Shown: in pieces, positions 1-11,476 of the stretch
Position numbering within the stretch: the stretch's first letter is position 1
Layout of the letters: every line of letters starts with the position of its first letter
Assembly (NCBI GenBank): GCA_027382625.1
Contig: JAJKFJ010021473.1
Location: 62,001-126,000 of the forward strand
Reading direction: 5' to 3'
Length of the DNA stretch: 64,000 nt
Source of the DNA: Tetmemena sp. SeJ-2015
Taxonomy: Eukaryota; Ciliophora; Spirotrichea; Sporadotrichida; Oxytrichidae
Notes under the pieces: model-generated
The model's input: only the letters and a program-made list of their open reading frames with translations
Databases searched by the model: none
What the model was told of the DNA's origin: nothing
Position numbers and translations under genes: made by a program

Positions 1-1035
1 CGAGCCCTTAATCTCTTTGATTGTCCATGAAATTCTTTTTAGAATGAGCAGTCTGCATTGTCGTAATTTCATATTAAGGAAGTGAGTTTTGCTCGAAGTT
101 TAGTAACTCTGTTAAAGAATTTTAGATATTGAATTAATTGTCTTTGACACTGTCTGGTTTACTCTTATTTGCTGTTTCTTGTCTCATTCTTACAATTTTC
201 ATGGCCCTTGTTTAATGTTAAGAGCTTCCTTTATCTTTAGACTTAAATCTCTTTTGCTAATTTGCCAAAGACTTCTCTCTTTCATTATTTTGAGATGCTT
301 AATTTGCCGCCAAGGATTTATGATGCCCCTTTGATTGAGACCTTTCATTTTTGGAATCAAATAAATTAAAAAGATAAAACAGTTGCTCCGATATGACTTT
401 TCTCTTTCACCTTATTCAAGCTCAGATCATGTGATTAGGGCTAGGATTTCTTATTACTCTAACATCAGATTTAAAAATTAATAATAGCTTACAATTTACT
501 GGTAATGTCCTTTTGATGCGCTATCGTTTGGGCGGTAGAATCCACTTATCATCATATTCTAAACATCCATCAATGTTGCCATTTCCTAATCCTCATCCAC
601 AAAAGTAGGAGAAAACTATGGAGCTAACATTTGCTTTTTCTTGCTCGAGCCCTAGAGATAGCTTTGGCTTTTGCTGGAAGCTTGAAGATGAGTCTTATTT
701 TCTTTGAGCAGACTCTTTGGAGAATTTTATTGTCTCTATCTTTCATTTTCTTCTGTCTATTATGCGATAACTGTCGGTTGAGTGATTGCAACATTCTCAT
801 CTAAATCATCTGATCTGAAACTATAAAATAGATGGACAAAATTTTAAAATTCTATCAGCATCTGAGTCTTGGTCTGTTGCTTTCTTTCTATTCGATGCTT
901 TAATGCTATTAAATACTTAATATTTTAATTTAGGGTGTAATTTTCCTATTTTTGGCCAATAGTCTGCTTTATTGAGGACTTTCCCCTCACTTGATTCTTG
1001 GGTGCGTTTATCTTGTTTTCGTTTGCCACTTGCAT
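1..1035 (-). CDS. Low-complexity K/S/N/Q-rich protein, 3' end outside window
   Basis: I do not recognise this gene. With TAA/TAG read as Gln, the reverse strand is open from an ATG at 1035-1033 (MQVANENKINAPKNQV...) to a TGA at 427-429. A second open frame then covers about 330 to 1 without a stop and runs off the window edge. Both parts are hydrophilic and rich in Lys, Ser, Asn and Gln (for example SSKSQSYLQGSSKKKQM and KNERSQSKGHHKSLAAN), as expected for a disordered protein. The break between the frames near 340-430 is probably an IES or a small indel. No domain or membrane segment is visible. It is divergent from the C2H2 gene that starts at 1219. Confidence 0.55.
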
Positions 1036-1218
1036 TGGTTTCATTTCCGTTGATTTTCAATTATTTGACTGAGTAGTTATATTTTATTTAATTTAGCCAA
1101 CCATCTCTGCGGTAATTCATCAGAGAGAAAGAGTCTATGCATCATCATGTCGTAGGTTTTATAATTCATTAAATCTTAGAAGCACATTAGCCCATTATAC
1201 CACTTTCAATTACCTGAT

Positions 1219-2764
1219 ATGCAACAGTATAATTTCGCAGCATCGGCTCCTAACAGCTAACCTTTTATCCTCAACCAGCCTAATCAATACTCTCCTATTA
1301 TCAAACCACAAGTATAGTACCGCTTGCCACCTTTGCCACCAATAAATTCAGTAATTCAGCAACAAAATAAAAATATATCACCTAATTTAAGCAATTAATA
1401 TCTCTAGCTTCCAATTAAGCTAGATAGTAAATTCTATTCTAACAAAGCAAATCTATTTCACAAGCTTCAACTGCCATGAGCAAACAATAATAATTTCTTA
1501 TAATAGTTTTGAGCTCCCCGAACCTAACTTTCAAAGATACACCTGAGAGCTTCCTAAGACTATCTTAGCCAAAGCTGCTAAACTTTTAACAAAGTTCTAT
1601 CTAGCCATACCCTTCATCCCAGTAGCTTCAGCTTTAGGCATCTAGCCAACTGACGGATTTAATAGCGCCTTTCTAACTCTTCATATAAGATCTCTTTTTA
1701 TTTTAATTCACAGAAAATTAGGAAAGCATCTAGAAAAGCTTTGAGAAGGGTTTCGAGGAGAGACAAAGTGAGAAGATTACTACTCATTTTCCTTATACCT
1801 TTAAAACGGACTCATAGGATAACTCCTTACCAAAGTAAAATCTAGTAACTCACAAAATTAGCATAAATTTTACATCATTGATTTAAGGAACAATGTTTTC
1901 ATACTTCATTTAATTATCAAAGATATATATATTTGATAGTAACTAGGGATAATAAATCCAAAGCGCAAGAATAACAAAATGTTGTTGCTGGGGATTATTA
2001 TTGTAGATTCTAAGATATAGATGATCTAAAGGGCAAATATTAAGAGCTTATTGAATAGAGTGAATTGATAATTTTTATGTGTGAGTGGATGCTCACTTGA
2101 TGATGTCATCGTCCGAGTATAAACTGGTGAGAGTTTCGATTTGAACTCTGTCTGAATAAAGAAGCACGTGCCATCCACCAAGTCTTATAAAATATTCTCT
2201 TACAAAAATCCTAAGAGCAAAAGACATGTTAAGATATTGCAATGCGACGAGTGCTTGAAGCATTTCAAGAAATGGCACAATTTCTTTGACCATTTGAGGA
2301 TTCACACACAAGAAAGGCCTTATGTTTGTCCGGCGGAGGATTGCAACTTTAGCTTCACTCAAAAGGCTAACCTGAATAAGCACATCGAAGTTCATTCCGG
2401 CGTGAAGAGATTCTAATGCAGGGTCTGCGATAAATTCTTCTTCACTAATTTCAATCGAAATGTAAGTAATTCTCATTATAGGATAAGGGAAAATTAATTT
2501 AGATTATTGCATATACGAAAACTTTTACATTGTTAATTAGAAACTATATTTTAATTATACTCTTTCTCAAAGAGTCAAAATCAAATGAATTGATAAACGT
2601 TATTGATTATAAAAGATTAACTAAAACAGAGATTAGGAGCCTATCTTTCAAATGTTTTCCTACAATAACATTAATTGATGTTATAGTCTCACATGAAAAC
2701 ACACAAAAAAGATCATGTATCGTCAAGTCACACTAAAGAAAATTGCTCTTCTGATGAAGAATGA
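1219..2764 (+). CDS. C2H2 zinc-finger protein (three fingers)
   Basis: Probably a nucleic-acid-binding zinc-finger protein. The last third carries three classical fingers: CDECLKHFKKWHNFFDHLRIH, then C-x4-C-x12-H-x3-H starting CPAEDCNFSF, then CRVCDKKFFTNFNRN continuing as SHMKTH. The third finger is split by a GT-AG intron (2462-2686) and is exact once that is removed. Two TAA codons inside the fingers must be Gln. The N-terminal part (ATG 1219, MQQYNFAASAPNSQP...) is proline/glutamine-rich and continues in another frame at about 1508-1880; a TGAGC repeat near 1474 and 1508 may be an IES pointer. The segment 1880-2168 is unclear and holds an in-frame TGA. Stop TGA is at 2762-2764. The finger part is sure; the 5' structure is tentative. 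Confidence 0.7.
2462..2686 (+). other. Spliceosomal intron in the C2H2 gene
   Basis: It starts GTAAGT and ends TTATAG. No direct repeat joins the ends, so it is an intron and not an IES. Removal gives a third finger with perfect C-x2-C-x12-H-x3-H spacing. At 225 nt it is long beside the 32-55 nt introns of several other genes here. Confidence 0.75.
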
Positions 2765-3159
2765 GCAATACTTATTCTATTTATATCGGTATTTTAAGTT
2801 TATTCGACTCAAAAGGATTATCGTGATTCCTCCCAAAAACTTACGTTTCTCGTGAGGAATATATTTTATTGAATGCGAGACTAGATATAAGTGGTATTCT
2901 GCACTGATAATGAAAGTTATACCACTCATATTCCGCACTATAAATATTTCACCAACAAAGACAGTTTCAGAGTATTATACTACTATCACTATATTCATAT
3001 CTTTAATTGAAAATTAGAAACCGATTCATCAAAAATTATTCGCATAAGTAAGGAGGAAATGAAATTTCTTTTTACTGATTTTGATAATTATTCTAAATTA
3101 GCTATAGTATATTCTATAGCTTTGAATAAATTGATAAAAGTTTGATTGCAGAGTTATAA
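2765..3159. other. AT-rich spacer without a gene
   Basis: No open frame of note on either strand. The only structure is an imperfect inverted repeat near 2889-2932 (AGTGGTAT ... ATACCACT). Nothing else is visible. Confidence 0.5.
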
Positions 3160-5427
3160 ATGAGAGGTTCAAAATTCGAGACGTTATCCGTCACAGAGGC
3201 ATTCCTAAAATAGAAGGATTTCGCGCAGCACTAAGAGAAGCTTAAAAATGCTAGAACTACAATTTAGCATCAGGGGGAAATTGATAAACTGGTGAATAAC
3301 TTCTCTCATATCAAGCAAGTGTCAAAAGTCTATCAATATAATGAAACAGAGAAAAATGTCCACGCAGTATTTAATAAGTGAAGAGTTTAATTTTAAATGC
3401 AGATCATCAGAGATTGTTGAGTAAATTTATGGAAATACAGCAGGGCAGATAATTAGGTGTTGGAAAGTCTAAATTGTCACCGGAAGAAAGAATCGGCACC
3501 TCTCCAGTTGCAGCCATGAATTCTCTTACCTTTCATAAGAAGCTGAGGGAGCTGAAAGAAATCGACAGATAAAATCAGTTTATGATAAGAAAACTAAATA
3601 GCCCCTCCAAGACTATCTCTAACAAAAATCTAAACCAAGAATGGCAATTATTAAGAATGAATACGCATTATTTATTCGGCACAATATTTAGAGACTTAAG
3701 CGGATGATTAGCAAAAGCACGAGAAAAGACTATAGTGCCTTGAATGTTTCAAGAGAGAAATTCTTATAAAGAAACTTTAGCAATAAAGGAGTAAATCAAA
3801 CCTCAAGTGAAAATCTTCATTAGGTAACAGATAAGGAGAAGAACTTTGACAAAAGCCAGTTTGGATTTGCGTCAATTCACTCAGAGAGATCAAATACCAC
3901 TCGTAAGAATATTGAAGAGAGCGAAATAAAAAGTTAAAATCAACCTGCATCAGCTGACATGAATAAACTTTAAAGTACTTTTCAACAAATCAATAGCAAG
4001 TTCAACTAGCAGACTGAATCTCTAAGCAATCTAATTGAAAATGAAAATGCCGTGATTTAAGAAGAAACTGAATAGAGTGTAAATGCACAATCCCCTTTGA
4101 GCTAAATGGAATAAGCTTAGGAGAGATAAGTGGTTACGAATTCTTTTCAATAGCTGAAAAGGATTTATGACAAATAATCTAGAAAGTTTAGCTTTCATAT
4201 TTTAAGTAGGGTAGTATGATGTTCAAGAAGCCTGTTAGAGGCAGAGAGTAAATGCCTTAAGTTTAGAATTACAAGTCCCTGAATAATTCAATTAGTATAA
4301 ACAACAGTCTCTTAGATAGTAAAAATTCCATCATTGATAGTAAAGATATCTTATCAGCAATACATTCGAATAACATTAGCCTAAATATGGCATAGGCAAA
4401 CGAAGCAGAGTATTTTTCAAGCGGACATCAAACCAATTTTCCCAAAAATTAACTCATTCTCCCCCCAGTTAATCAAAATTATCAAGAAAAATAGAATCCT
4501 ACACTTATTCGTAGGATCAATCAGATAAAAGTTAAATATGATACAAGCGAATTCATTAAGGATGAGCTTCTTCATAAAAGAAAGAATTCACCATTCAGTC
4601 CCTTGAACCTTCATTCTGCCTTGCCTAATTTTAGCAACTAGAATAACACTTAAGATCAGAATTTATCAATAGAGAAAAGGTAGTAGAATTAAAATAGATA
4701 TATTTCTTTATCTAACCGTCAAAGCTATAACCTGAACTCCCAAAGGGAAAGTAAGAGCAGGATAGAAACTATTCACAACTATCATAACTTAGAATATAAA
4801 CCTTCATCTTCAAAAGGAACCAGCTAAAATTAATCTTCTCGATATCAGCTCTCCTATAACCCAGCATACCAGTTAAATTCAGCTAGATCTTAAAATAACT
4901 AGACTATCATAATGAAATTTAATGGCAGCCCAGTTTCAATAATGCAGCATCAAAGGGATCTAGAATACAAACAGAAGGTCTTATTTATATTTATTTAGTC
5001 TTATTAGCCAATCAATAAAAAATTTATCGAAGACTCAACGATGTTAGAAGAGTAGACTTAAGAAATTAGTATTGAAATAGTCTGGTAAATTTTGAATTTA
5101 AGATTATGAATCTTTTAATTTTTAAATGAACTGATATAACATTTGTCTAAATTGTTTACACTTTCATTTTATTGATAGCAACTGGAGCAACTTCAAACTA
5201 ATATAGTGGGCTCTTAAAAATTGATCCCTTAAGCTAACAAGGATTTGGACTTAAGTTAGAATCATCCAGACAAAGAGATCTTCTCTGCTTCTAATATTCT
5301 TATAAATCAAGAGAGCACTGATGACCTTAAAAGAAGATAGATTCATCTAAATGAAGACTAATATGATAGTGAAAACAGTGGCGCAGAGCATGCAGAAGAA
5401 GAAGTAATCGAAGAAGTCTAAGTTTGA
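3160..5427 (+). CDS. Large Gln/Ser/Asn-rich protein of unknown function
   Basis: I do not recognise this gene. Three long frames follow each other: ATG 3160 (MRGSKFETLSVTEAFLKQKD...) to about 3379; about 3400-4218; and ATG 4219 to about 5107. A last exon ends at TGA 5425-5427 (...AEEEVIEEVQV). The first two can be joined by a very short GT-AG segment near 3376-3400, or there is an IES. The next break, near 4216, may be a frame slip or the border of a second gene. A segment near 5098-5180 is an intron or IES, but no join I tried restores the frame cleanly. The protein is rich in Gln (mostly TAA/TAG), Ser and Asn with some basic helical stretches (FIRHNIQRLKRMISKSTRK). It ends 36 bp from the convergent WD40 gene. 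Confidence 0.55.
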
Positions 5428-5463
5428 GATTCTAAGAAACTTTTCCCTTTTAAATATTGTTAA

Positions 5464-6829
5464 TCATTAAACTTTAAATTTAAAAGAGCATATAAGACCC
5501 TTAGAAGTTCCTAAAACTATCCTATTAGATTTATTAGCAAAGTCTAGACACTGCACTCCTCCTTTAAAATCAGTTATACTAAACGAAGATTTAAACCCGC
5601 CAAGTAAATTGCCTTAACCAATTTATTCTTCCTCAGGATTCAAAACTGATTCAAAGAATCTCACCTCGTTTCTTCCTCCACAAGCTCCAGCAGCTAGGAT
5701 TTTATGGCCATTTGTTGTATCTGCTTGTAGAATTAGGCAGCGTACAATAAACATTTAATAATTTCAAAACACTTAGCATTCGCTGAAATAATTTGATTGC
5801 TGTGTAGACATGTTATCGAACTCTACATTCTAGAGTATTTTTCCTGTCTTCCTTAGATCAAAGAGTTGAAGGTTTCTTTGATTTCTGTAACTTCCTGCTA
5901 CTAGCAAATTTTCAACAACGTCTATAGAATCTCCACAAACATGTGTGCCTGTAAACATGCCAACAGGACCTCCTACTCTAAGGTCATTAATCGCACAGTG
6001 TCATCCCAACCAGAGGAGTAGAGTATATTTTCATCTAAGTTGCTAAACTTCAAAGCAAAGATCCTGTTAGAGTGACCTGGAAACATTTTACCAGTAGGTT
6101 TCAAGGTCATAAGTAGCTGTTTCTCCTCTGAGTTTTCGTCATAAATTTTAACTTTAGCGTCATTTCCTGCTACTGCCAATCTTTCAGAGGTTAAATTGAA
6201 GTCCAAACAGTTAAGGGTAGACTCTATATTTGTCTAGCCTGAGACGGCTGAAGCCTTACGAGCTCTTTGTTTCTAGAGTTACATGCGAGTGATATCATCA
6301 AGCTCGTCAATGTTGTCTAGAGCAGATTAGGAAATTGATTCATCGACTGGCATTATTTGATGGATGCATTTACTAGTTGGCACATGCCAATATTGTATTC
6401 TTCCATCTGTGGTAACGCATGTTACAATATCTCTTGAGTGAGAACTCGAACCCTAAGATTAGCCATGGATTCCTGATGGCTTAAATCTGACCATGTTTAT
6501 TGGAGCTCTAGTTTCCTTCTATCTGACTAAAGTTATTTACAAAAGTCAAAGTTGACTTTCCATTCACCGCATTAAACACTCTCATTGTTCCATTTGTGTA
6601 AGAAGCTGCAATATATCTGTCAGATTCGTCGAACCTATAATATTGAAAAAAAATTTAGTAATGAAGAGTTAATTATAACACTCAAGACCTCCACACCATT
6701 ATCTCTGTAGAGATCATCTGAGAATTCATGGACTATATCTTGGATATGAGTATTCCCAACAGTTTTTGAAGGCAATTTGATTCTAAAGGCTGATGGGCCT
6801 GCTTAATCTTTAGGTGCTGACTCAACCAT
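5464..6829 (-). CDS. WD40-repeat protein
   Basis: Several WD40 blades are visible on the reverse strand: SDRYIAASYTNGTMRVFNAV, RDIVTCVTTDGRIQYWHV, RLAVAGNDAKVKIYDENS, GHSNRIFALKFSN followed by YSSGWDDTVR, then NLLVAGSYRNQRNLQLFDL, ILAAGACGGRNEVRFFES and CLDFANKSNRIVLGTSKGLI. This suggests a beta-propeller scaffold of about 440 residues; the partners are unknown. Start ATG 6829 (MVESAPKDQAGPS), stop TGA at 5464. An 18-nt IES at 5749-5766 is bounded by AAACA and its removal keeps the frame. A GT-AG-like segment near 6636-6690 interrupts the first blade but leaves a one-base mismatch. Another one-base slip near 5973 follows WDDTVRL, probably a sequence error. Confidence 0.8.
5749..5766 (-). other. 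18-nt IES with AAACA pointer in the WD40 gene
   Basis: AAACA (TGTTT on the coding strand) stands at 5749-5753 and again at 5767-5771. Dropping one copy and the AT-rich spacer turns a stop-containing frame into a continuous one (CQVFIVRCLILQADTTNGHK). The segment lacks GT-AG ends, so it is not a spliceosomal intron. Confidence 0.7.
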
Positions 6830-7043
6830 TTAATTACGTAGGAGACTAAGATTTTTAATTGAAACTATATCTATTCTATAATTGATAAGACGAATTATGC
6901 CTTAAACTTTTAGAATATCTAATGATGGTTATTTCAAATAATTTCAACTCTGAAATCAGAAGACCATTAAATCTTAAAAAACCTTTAATAGATACTTCCA
7001 AGAATTAAAATTTTGTACACAAGTTTATAGCCATTATAATATT

Positions 7044-8938
7044 TCATTCATTCTTGCCTAATCTTAAATTTCCCATATCTGAGGCTTGCAAAAGATAAGT
7101 TAGAGTTGAGTTCATGTCCTCGTTGCAGTTCAGATAAGTTTGATTACTTGAGGCATTTCTGTACATTAAAAAATATAAAATGAATTGAGTCTTCGTTAAA
7201 GTTGTTTTCAGAATAAGTATCGAATTTTTAAAAATTCCTGGGTTGTATCTTCTATTAGTTAAAATAATCAATTATAGTTAAGACCCACAAGCTAGTAGAG
7301 TGCATTTTTGTTCCTTTAAAGGATCTATCTCTCTTTCATTTTTTCCTCCTCTCTTAATTTATCTGGATCTACCGTGCTATGCTATGATTTCCCTTTTGAA
7401 AATCTTCTCTCAACTGGCTAAATTGAAGGCTGGAAAATAGAATCTTGCATTAGGAACAAAGCAGGATCAAGCTTGTTGCTGAAATCCTCTTGCATCATGC
7501 TATCTCCAACTACTTGCATTTCCTTTAATCCTCTGCTCTAGCATTTGCCTATTTACTCATCCTAATTGGAATCTTCTTCGTCAATAAGAGAGAGTCCAAT
7601 TCTCTTTTCAAGAATAAGTATGTGATCCATGAGCTTTTGAATCATTTTATTCATCCTTTTGTTGTCTTAAATTCTCTCCCTATGCTCCTACTCCAGCTAC
7701 TCAAATATCTCATGATACTCCCTTTGACTTGAAGACACAGACTTGTACATATTTTCCATTTAAATCAAGACATCGTCAAAAATATTTTCATAGCTTTCTT
7801 GCTGATGAGGGTATGTAGAGTTAGGGATATTTTCTTTGGATGGCTCTGGATAACTCTGAATTTCATTTTGCCCTCTTTGCTTCACACTGATTTATTGCTC
7901 ATATTCAAATGAGTTTTAGTAAGAGTTGTCATTGGTTGAATTCACTTAGGAAAAGTTTGGCACTAAGTCTAAAGAAATATATCAGAAGGAAGGTAGAAAG
8001 CTTACTGATTTGATTTCCGAGAGGTATGTAATCGATCAATGAGTTCTAAAAGAAAATATTTAATATTTGTAGAATTTGTTACTTGCTACTTTTAGTGATC
8101 TTAAATCGTCTCAGGGTTCATAAAACCAACGAGTGAAGGCACTTATGCAGCTAAAAAGTGAGCTCTCATATTTCTTTGAACATCTTTCTAGTACTAGTTA
8201 TGACAATCTATCAAGGTTGCCTAAAGTAGAAATTAGAGAATATAAGCTCCTTACAGATGTTGAGTGAGGGAAGTCCCTGTGAGCAGTGATCTTTTTATAA
8301 TACTTCTTTCCATTAATCATCTTTGTGCGGTTACATTAAGTAGCTAGATTCTTGAAAGTTTCAAAGTTCTTGAACATTTTAGGAGTCAAGAGATTATGGC
8401 CCAGGGATTTGTGCCTATTCTATTAGTACCTATTGCAGAGGCACCAGCACTATTAGCATAAGTTCTTGCTGTTTTATTCGTCAAAATTTCTGATGAGCTC
8501 AGTGTTAAATTTATCACTTTCAATTCCCTCATCTGGGATATAGAGAGGATCACAATCACTTGAAGTTTTATTTTCATGAGAGGTGTTATTGTCTTGAGTC
8601 AAAGATTCAGCTGAGTTCTTGCGATTTCTCTTAGAATGAGAAGAGTAGAGACTCGATTCTCTTTTGAGTCTCTTGGACCCAACAAGTCTATTTTCTCTTT
8701 AATTGGCACTAGGCTAATGAGGCTAAGAGGAGAAACCGTCATTTGGGTTCTATTTTGTCAAAAGATTGTAGTTAGAGAGATCTCACTTTTGAGTCCCTCC
8801 TCATCCTCTGAATCTCAAAATTAATGCAAATATTTTATAATCAATAATTAATTTTGATGAATGTAGCACCTCCGTCTTCTGAGACAAACTTCCCTCCGCG
8901 TAGTCAAGGGCTTAGCTGTTTTCTTAGGACTGGCTCAT
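7044..8938 (-). CDS. Coiled-coil protein of unknown function
   Basis: I do not recognise this gene. Start candidate is ATG 8938 (MSQSQENSQALDYAEGS). A basic S/N-rich N-terminal part is followed by a Cys/His cluster (NLCQQCWCLCNRYQQNRHKS), a helical region (SLISTLGNLDRLSQLVLERC) and a C-terminal coiled coil (IQDNKRMNKMIQKLMDHIL, then EKRIGLSLIDEEDSNQDE). Two 37-nt GT-AG introns are clear, at 7969-8005 and 8046-8082; the second joins ...DHQKQQ to NSLIDY. At 8111-8121 the upstream frame ends in TGA 11 nt inside the ATG of the downstream frame. I read this as one gene with a one-base slip, but two overlapping genes are possible. An IES probably lies near 7160-7270. Stop TGA at 7044. Confidence 0.55.
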
Positions 8939-9369
8939 CTGAGGGAAAATATTCTATTTTTAGAGAAAGCTGAACTTATTCTTCATCTAAGATAGAGATG
9001 CAGGCAGGGTAGATAAGATATTTTAATTCGAGCTTGAAATTTCGAGTTTAAATATTTAGGATTAACTAAGATATGGATAGATGATCATCATTTATCAATA
9101 CTTGCCAACCCATATACCTGAAAATACTCTCTATGAATTCTGAAGTAGAAGAAATAATGATTAAAGAAATAACTCATAAAACCTATTAAGTTGTAGCTCG
9201 CGGCTAAATGCTTTGAGAAGTTGTAATTTAAGTCAGACTTAAGTTTTTTTGGACCTGAGACTTTTTCCTCTCATGGAAAAATACTATGTTCTTCTTGTCC
9301 TTCAAAGTTTAAGATAACTAAAAATGATGTTTCTTGTTAGTAAACTACAAGATATAAAGAATGCATTCA

Positions 9370-10784
9370 TCACTATTGATTATTTATTTAATCAACATAG
9401 CTGTTATTTTGGAGTTACCGCTTCAACTTGCCTTCAATGAGTAAAGTACTATCCTTGCTCTTTCCTTTCACCAATTTTCTTGCCTTTCCATGAACAAAAA
9501 CCTTGCTCTCTCTAATTTCTTCAGCCTCGAAAGTGGTGGCTATTTGACTTGTTCTTAATCGCTGATCTCTTGAGAAAGTACTTTTCTTCCTTGGCTCAAA
9601 AGCCTGGAACGATTAACCCAATTACTCTTAGGACATTTACAGACCAGATTTGTTAAGAATATTTTCAATCGAAGAATTTTTATCTAAGAGCGCTGTAAAA
9701 TCCTTTTCTTCATCGAGTTTCTCTCTTTATACTCTTTTCCTTTGGCCGTTTCTATTTACTGAAAATTTTGCCTCTTTTTTCTAAATAGGTTAAGCTCCAC
9801 CTCTTATCCGATTTTAACTTACTGGACGATTTATTGAGGTGTAGCTATTAGTAATCAAGCTCACAGATCGAGCAACTTATTATGATCAGATTGAAAATGA
9901 AGTTCTGTAAAGGAAACAAATAAAGCCCTAATTTTTAAAGGTTGAGTTAGAAGTTACACTTTATAAGAATAAGGTAAGTATTTCTTCTTTATCTAAATTC
10001 AGCTATAATATAGAAGTATATACACTCGGGTAAAAAATTATAATAAATTTGAGAAAATTAAGTGAAAAATGGCCTTAAGAGTTGTTTTAACCCATTCCAG
10101 AAATTATTAAATTAAATATAAAAATAGGTTTTAACAGAGATATTCTCAAATTTAATTTTTCAATTTTCAATTTTCTAACCCAATCATTTCATAATCTTAT
10201 CTTTAGTTAAGGATTGGACTATCTATACTTGCTTAATTGATTTTCTTAATGACTGGAGTTTATGACTCATACTATATTTCTTCCTCTTAGGCAGAACTCT
10301 TACTTTTCAACTTAACTCTATCTCTTACTTTGAATGAGGTGTTTCTCTCAGCAACAAAGCAGTTCGGAAATTCATTCAACTCCTTTGCTCCCCCAGTTTC
10401 TGGAGTAGAGTCAGATTATTTAACTCCCATCTATCTGCCTTAACTTTTCATAGAAGCTCTTTTTCGAGAATTGCTTTTGAAAAGTGCTGCAATTTCTCCT
10501 CTATTTCTATTGATATTCTTCAATTTCACCTCCTCTTCAAAATTCAAAGGATTCTTATAGTCAAAGATAGCTTTATAGACATTTCCAGAGACAGAGTCAA
10601 ATTCCTAATGAGGAACATTCTCAGCTGGATTATAAAGGAAAAGTTAAGAATCTCGCAGCTGCTATTTCTTCATAATTTCTTTCCTAGTGGTGATCTCTTG
10701 AAGTTTCTTTTTCTTGATGATTATTTGACTCTGATTGCTTACCTTAGTTCTCTTATTTATCACTCTTTGCTACTACTGCTGCAT
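9370..10784 (-). CDS. Basic, hydrophilic protein of unknown function
   Basis: I do not recognise this gene. The reverse strand is open from ATG 10784 (MQQQQQRVINKRTKVSNQSQ) to a TGA near 10180, then from about 9900 to TGA 9370-9372. It includes NFEEEVKLKNINRNRGEIAA, SPILNQRQDYEMIGLEN and FVHGKARKLVKGKSKDSTLL. The gap of about 300 nt between the parts is AT-rich and probably an IES or intron. The hydrophobic frames on the plus strand here (for example 10608-10865) are mirror images of these Gln- and Lys-rich codons and were not called. No domain is seen. Confidence 0.5.
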
Positions 10785-10877
10785 TTATATATCTTCGTCA
10801 GGATTTTAATCAGATTAGTTTACAAAGAAAATAATTCATTCATTATAAGACTGCTATATTTATGAATGAAGAACTCA

Positions 10878-11260
10878 TCAGATTACTGGAGGTTGTCTGA
10901 ACTTGAATCCCCAAGTATTTATTGGTTCTGGCCGAAACGAGTCAAATTTTACTTCTAACTTTGAAGTAAACTCTAGCAGTCCCGCCTTTTGTCCTGCGCT
11001 TAGAAGCTTTAACCATCATTTGAACTGCAATAGTTCAAGGAATTCATTCTCCCAGGTAGGCTATTTGGTGTCAGGTTTTATTATGGGATCTCTTGAAGAA
11101 TTTAAAATTATTATACTTTCAGCCCAGATTTTCAAAAGCTTTTCGATTTGCTTCTGTAAGGCTTGGACGAAGATCTAGTCATCTGTGTTAAAATTTGGCA
11201 CTGTAAGAGCTCCTTGTGGGCCGAGTATTGCTTGAAAAATTTCAAATAAAGGAAATTTAT
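10878..11260 (-). CDS. C-terminal fragment, possibly HECT/ZZ-type large protein
   Basis: The reverse strand codes EIFQAILGPQGALTVPNFNT, continues through LQKQIEKLLKIWAESIIILN and ENEFLELLQFK, meets an in-frame TGA, and goes on directly as WLKLLSAGQKAGLLEFTSKL, then EVKFDSFRPEPINTWGFKFR, ending PPVI before TGA at 10878. The ending resembles the beta-sandwich 'F.S...NNWGFK' stretch found in large ZZ- and HECT-type ubiquitin-ligase proteins, but this is a weak family guess from memory. Only about 125 residues are here; the rest of the protein is not visible nearby, so this may be one segment of a gene spread over several loci. The TGA may be a mutation, an error or a Trp position. Confidence 0.35.
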
Positions 11261-11289
11261 TTTTTTACTGATTTATTAAATCCCACAAT

Positions 11290-11476
11290 TATAGGGAACG
11301 TTCTTGACCAACATGCCAGTTATAGATGGATTTGAAGCTACTTCTCTAAGGTTCAGTAAAATGACGAAATATAGTGGCTAATTACTGGAAAGCTGGCTTC
11401 CTAACCAGTAGTGAAAATCAGGGCTGAACGGATAATAGAATAGAGCTGTTTTGAGTGAAACTATGCTAGCTTGAAT
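11290..11476 (+). CDS. Fragment resembling a response-regulator receiver domain
   Basis: The plus strand reads TFLTNMPVIDGFEATSLRFS and, after a one-base slip near 11378, IVAITGKLASQPVVKIRAER. NMP-x-I/M-DGFEAT and the later (I)VAITG match the region after the phospho-Asp and the beta-4 strand with conserved Ser/Thr of hybrid histidine-kinase receiver domains. The N-terminal half of the domain and the kinase core are not found in the window. It sits directly before the start of the next membrane protein, an odd place for a C-terminal domain. The match is short and confidence is modest. Confidence 0.35.

Noticed and set aside
2889..2932. Inverted repeat in the spacer as a regulatory hairpin or element end
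   Set aside because: Short and imperfect, with no flanking duplication or second copy seen.
9780..9975. Plus-strand frame VQLLVIKLTDRATYYDQIEN as part of a gene
   Set aside because: It looks protein-like but is short, isolated, without start or partner exons, and overlaps reverse-strand coding sequence; probably chance.
10608..10865. Hydrophobic plus-strand ORF (membrane protein)
   Set aside because: It is the complement of a Gln/Lys/Asn-rich reverse-strand coding region; Leu/Ile/Phe-rich mirror frames are expected where TAA/TAG and AAR codons are common.
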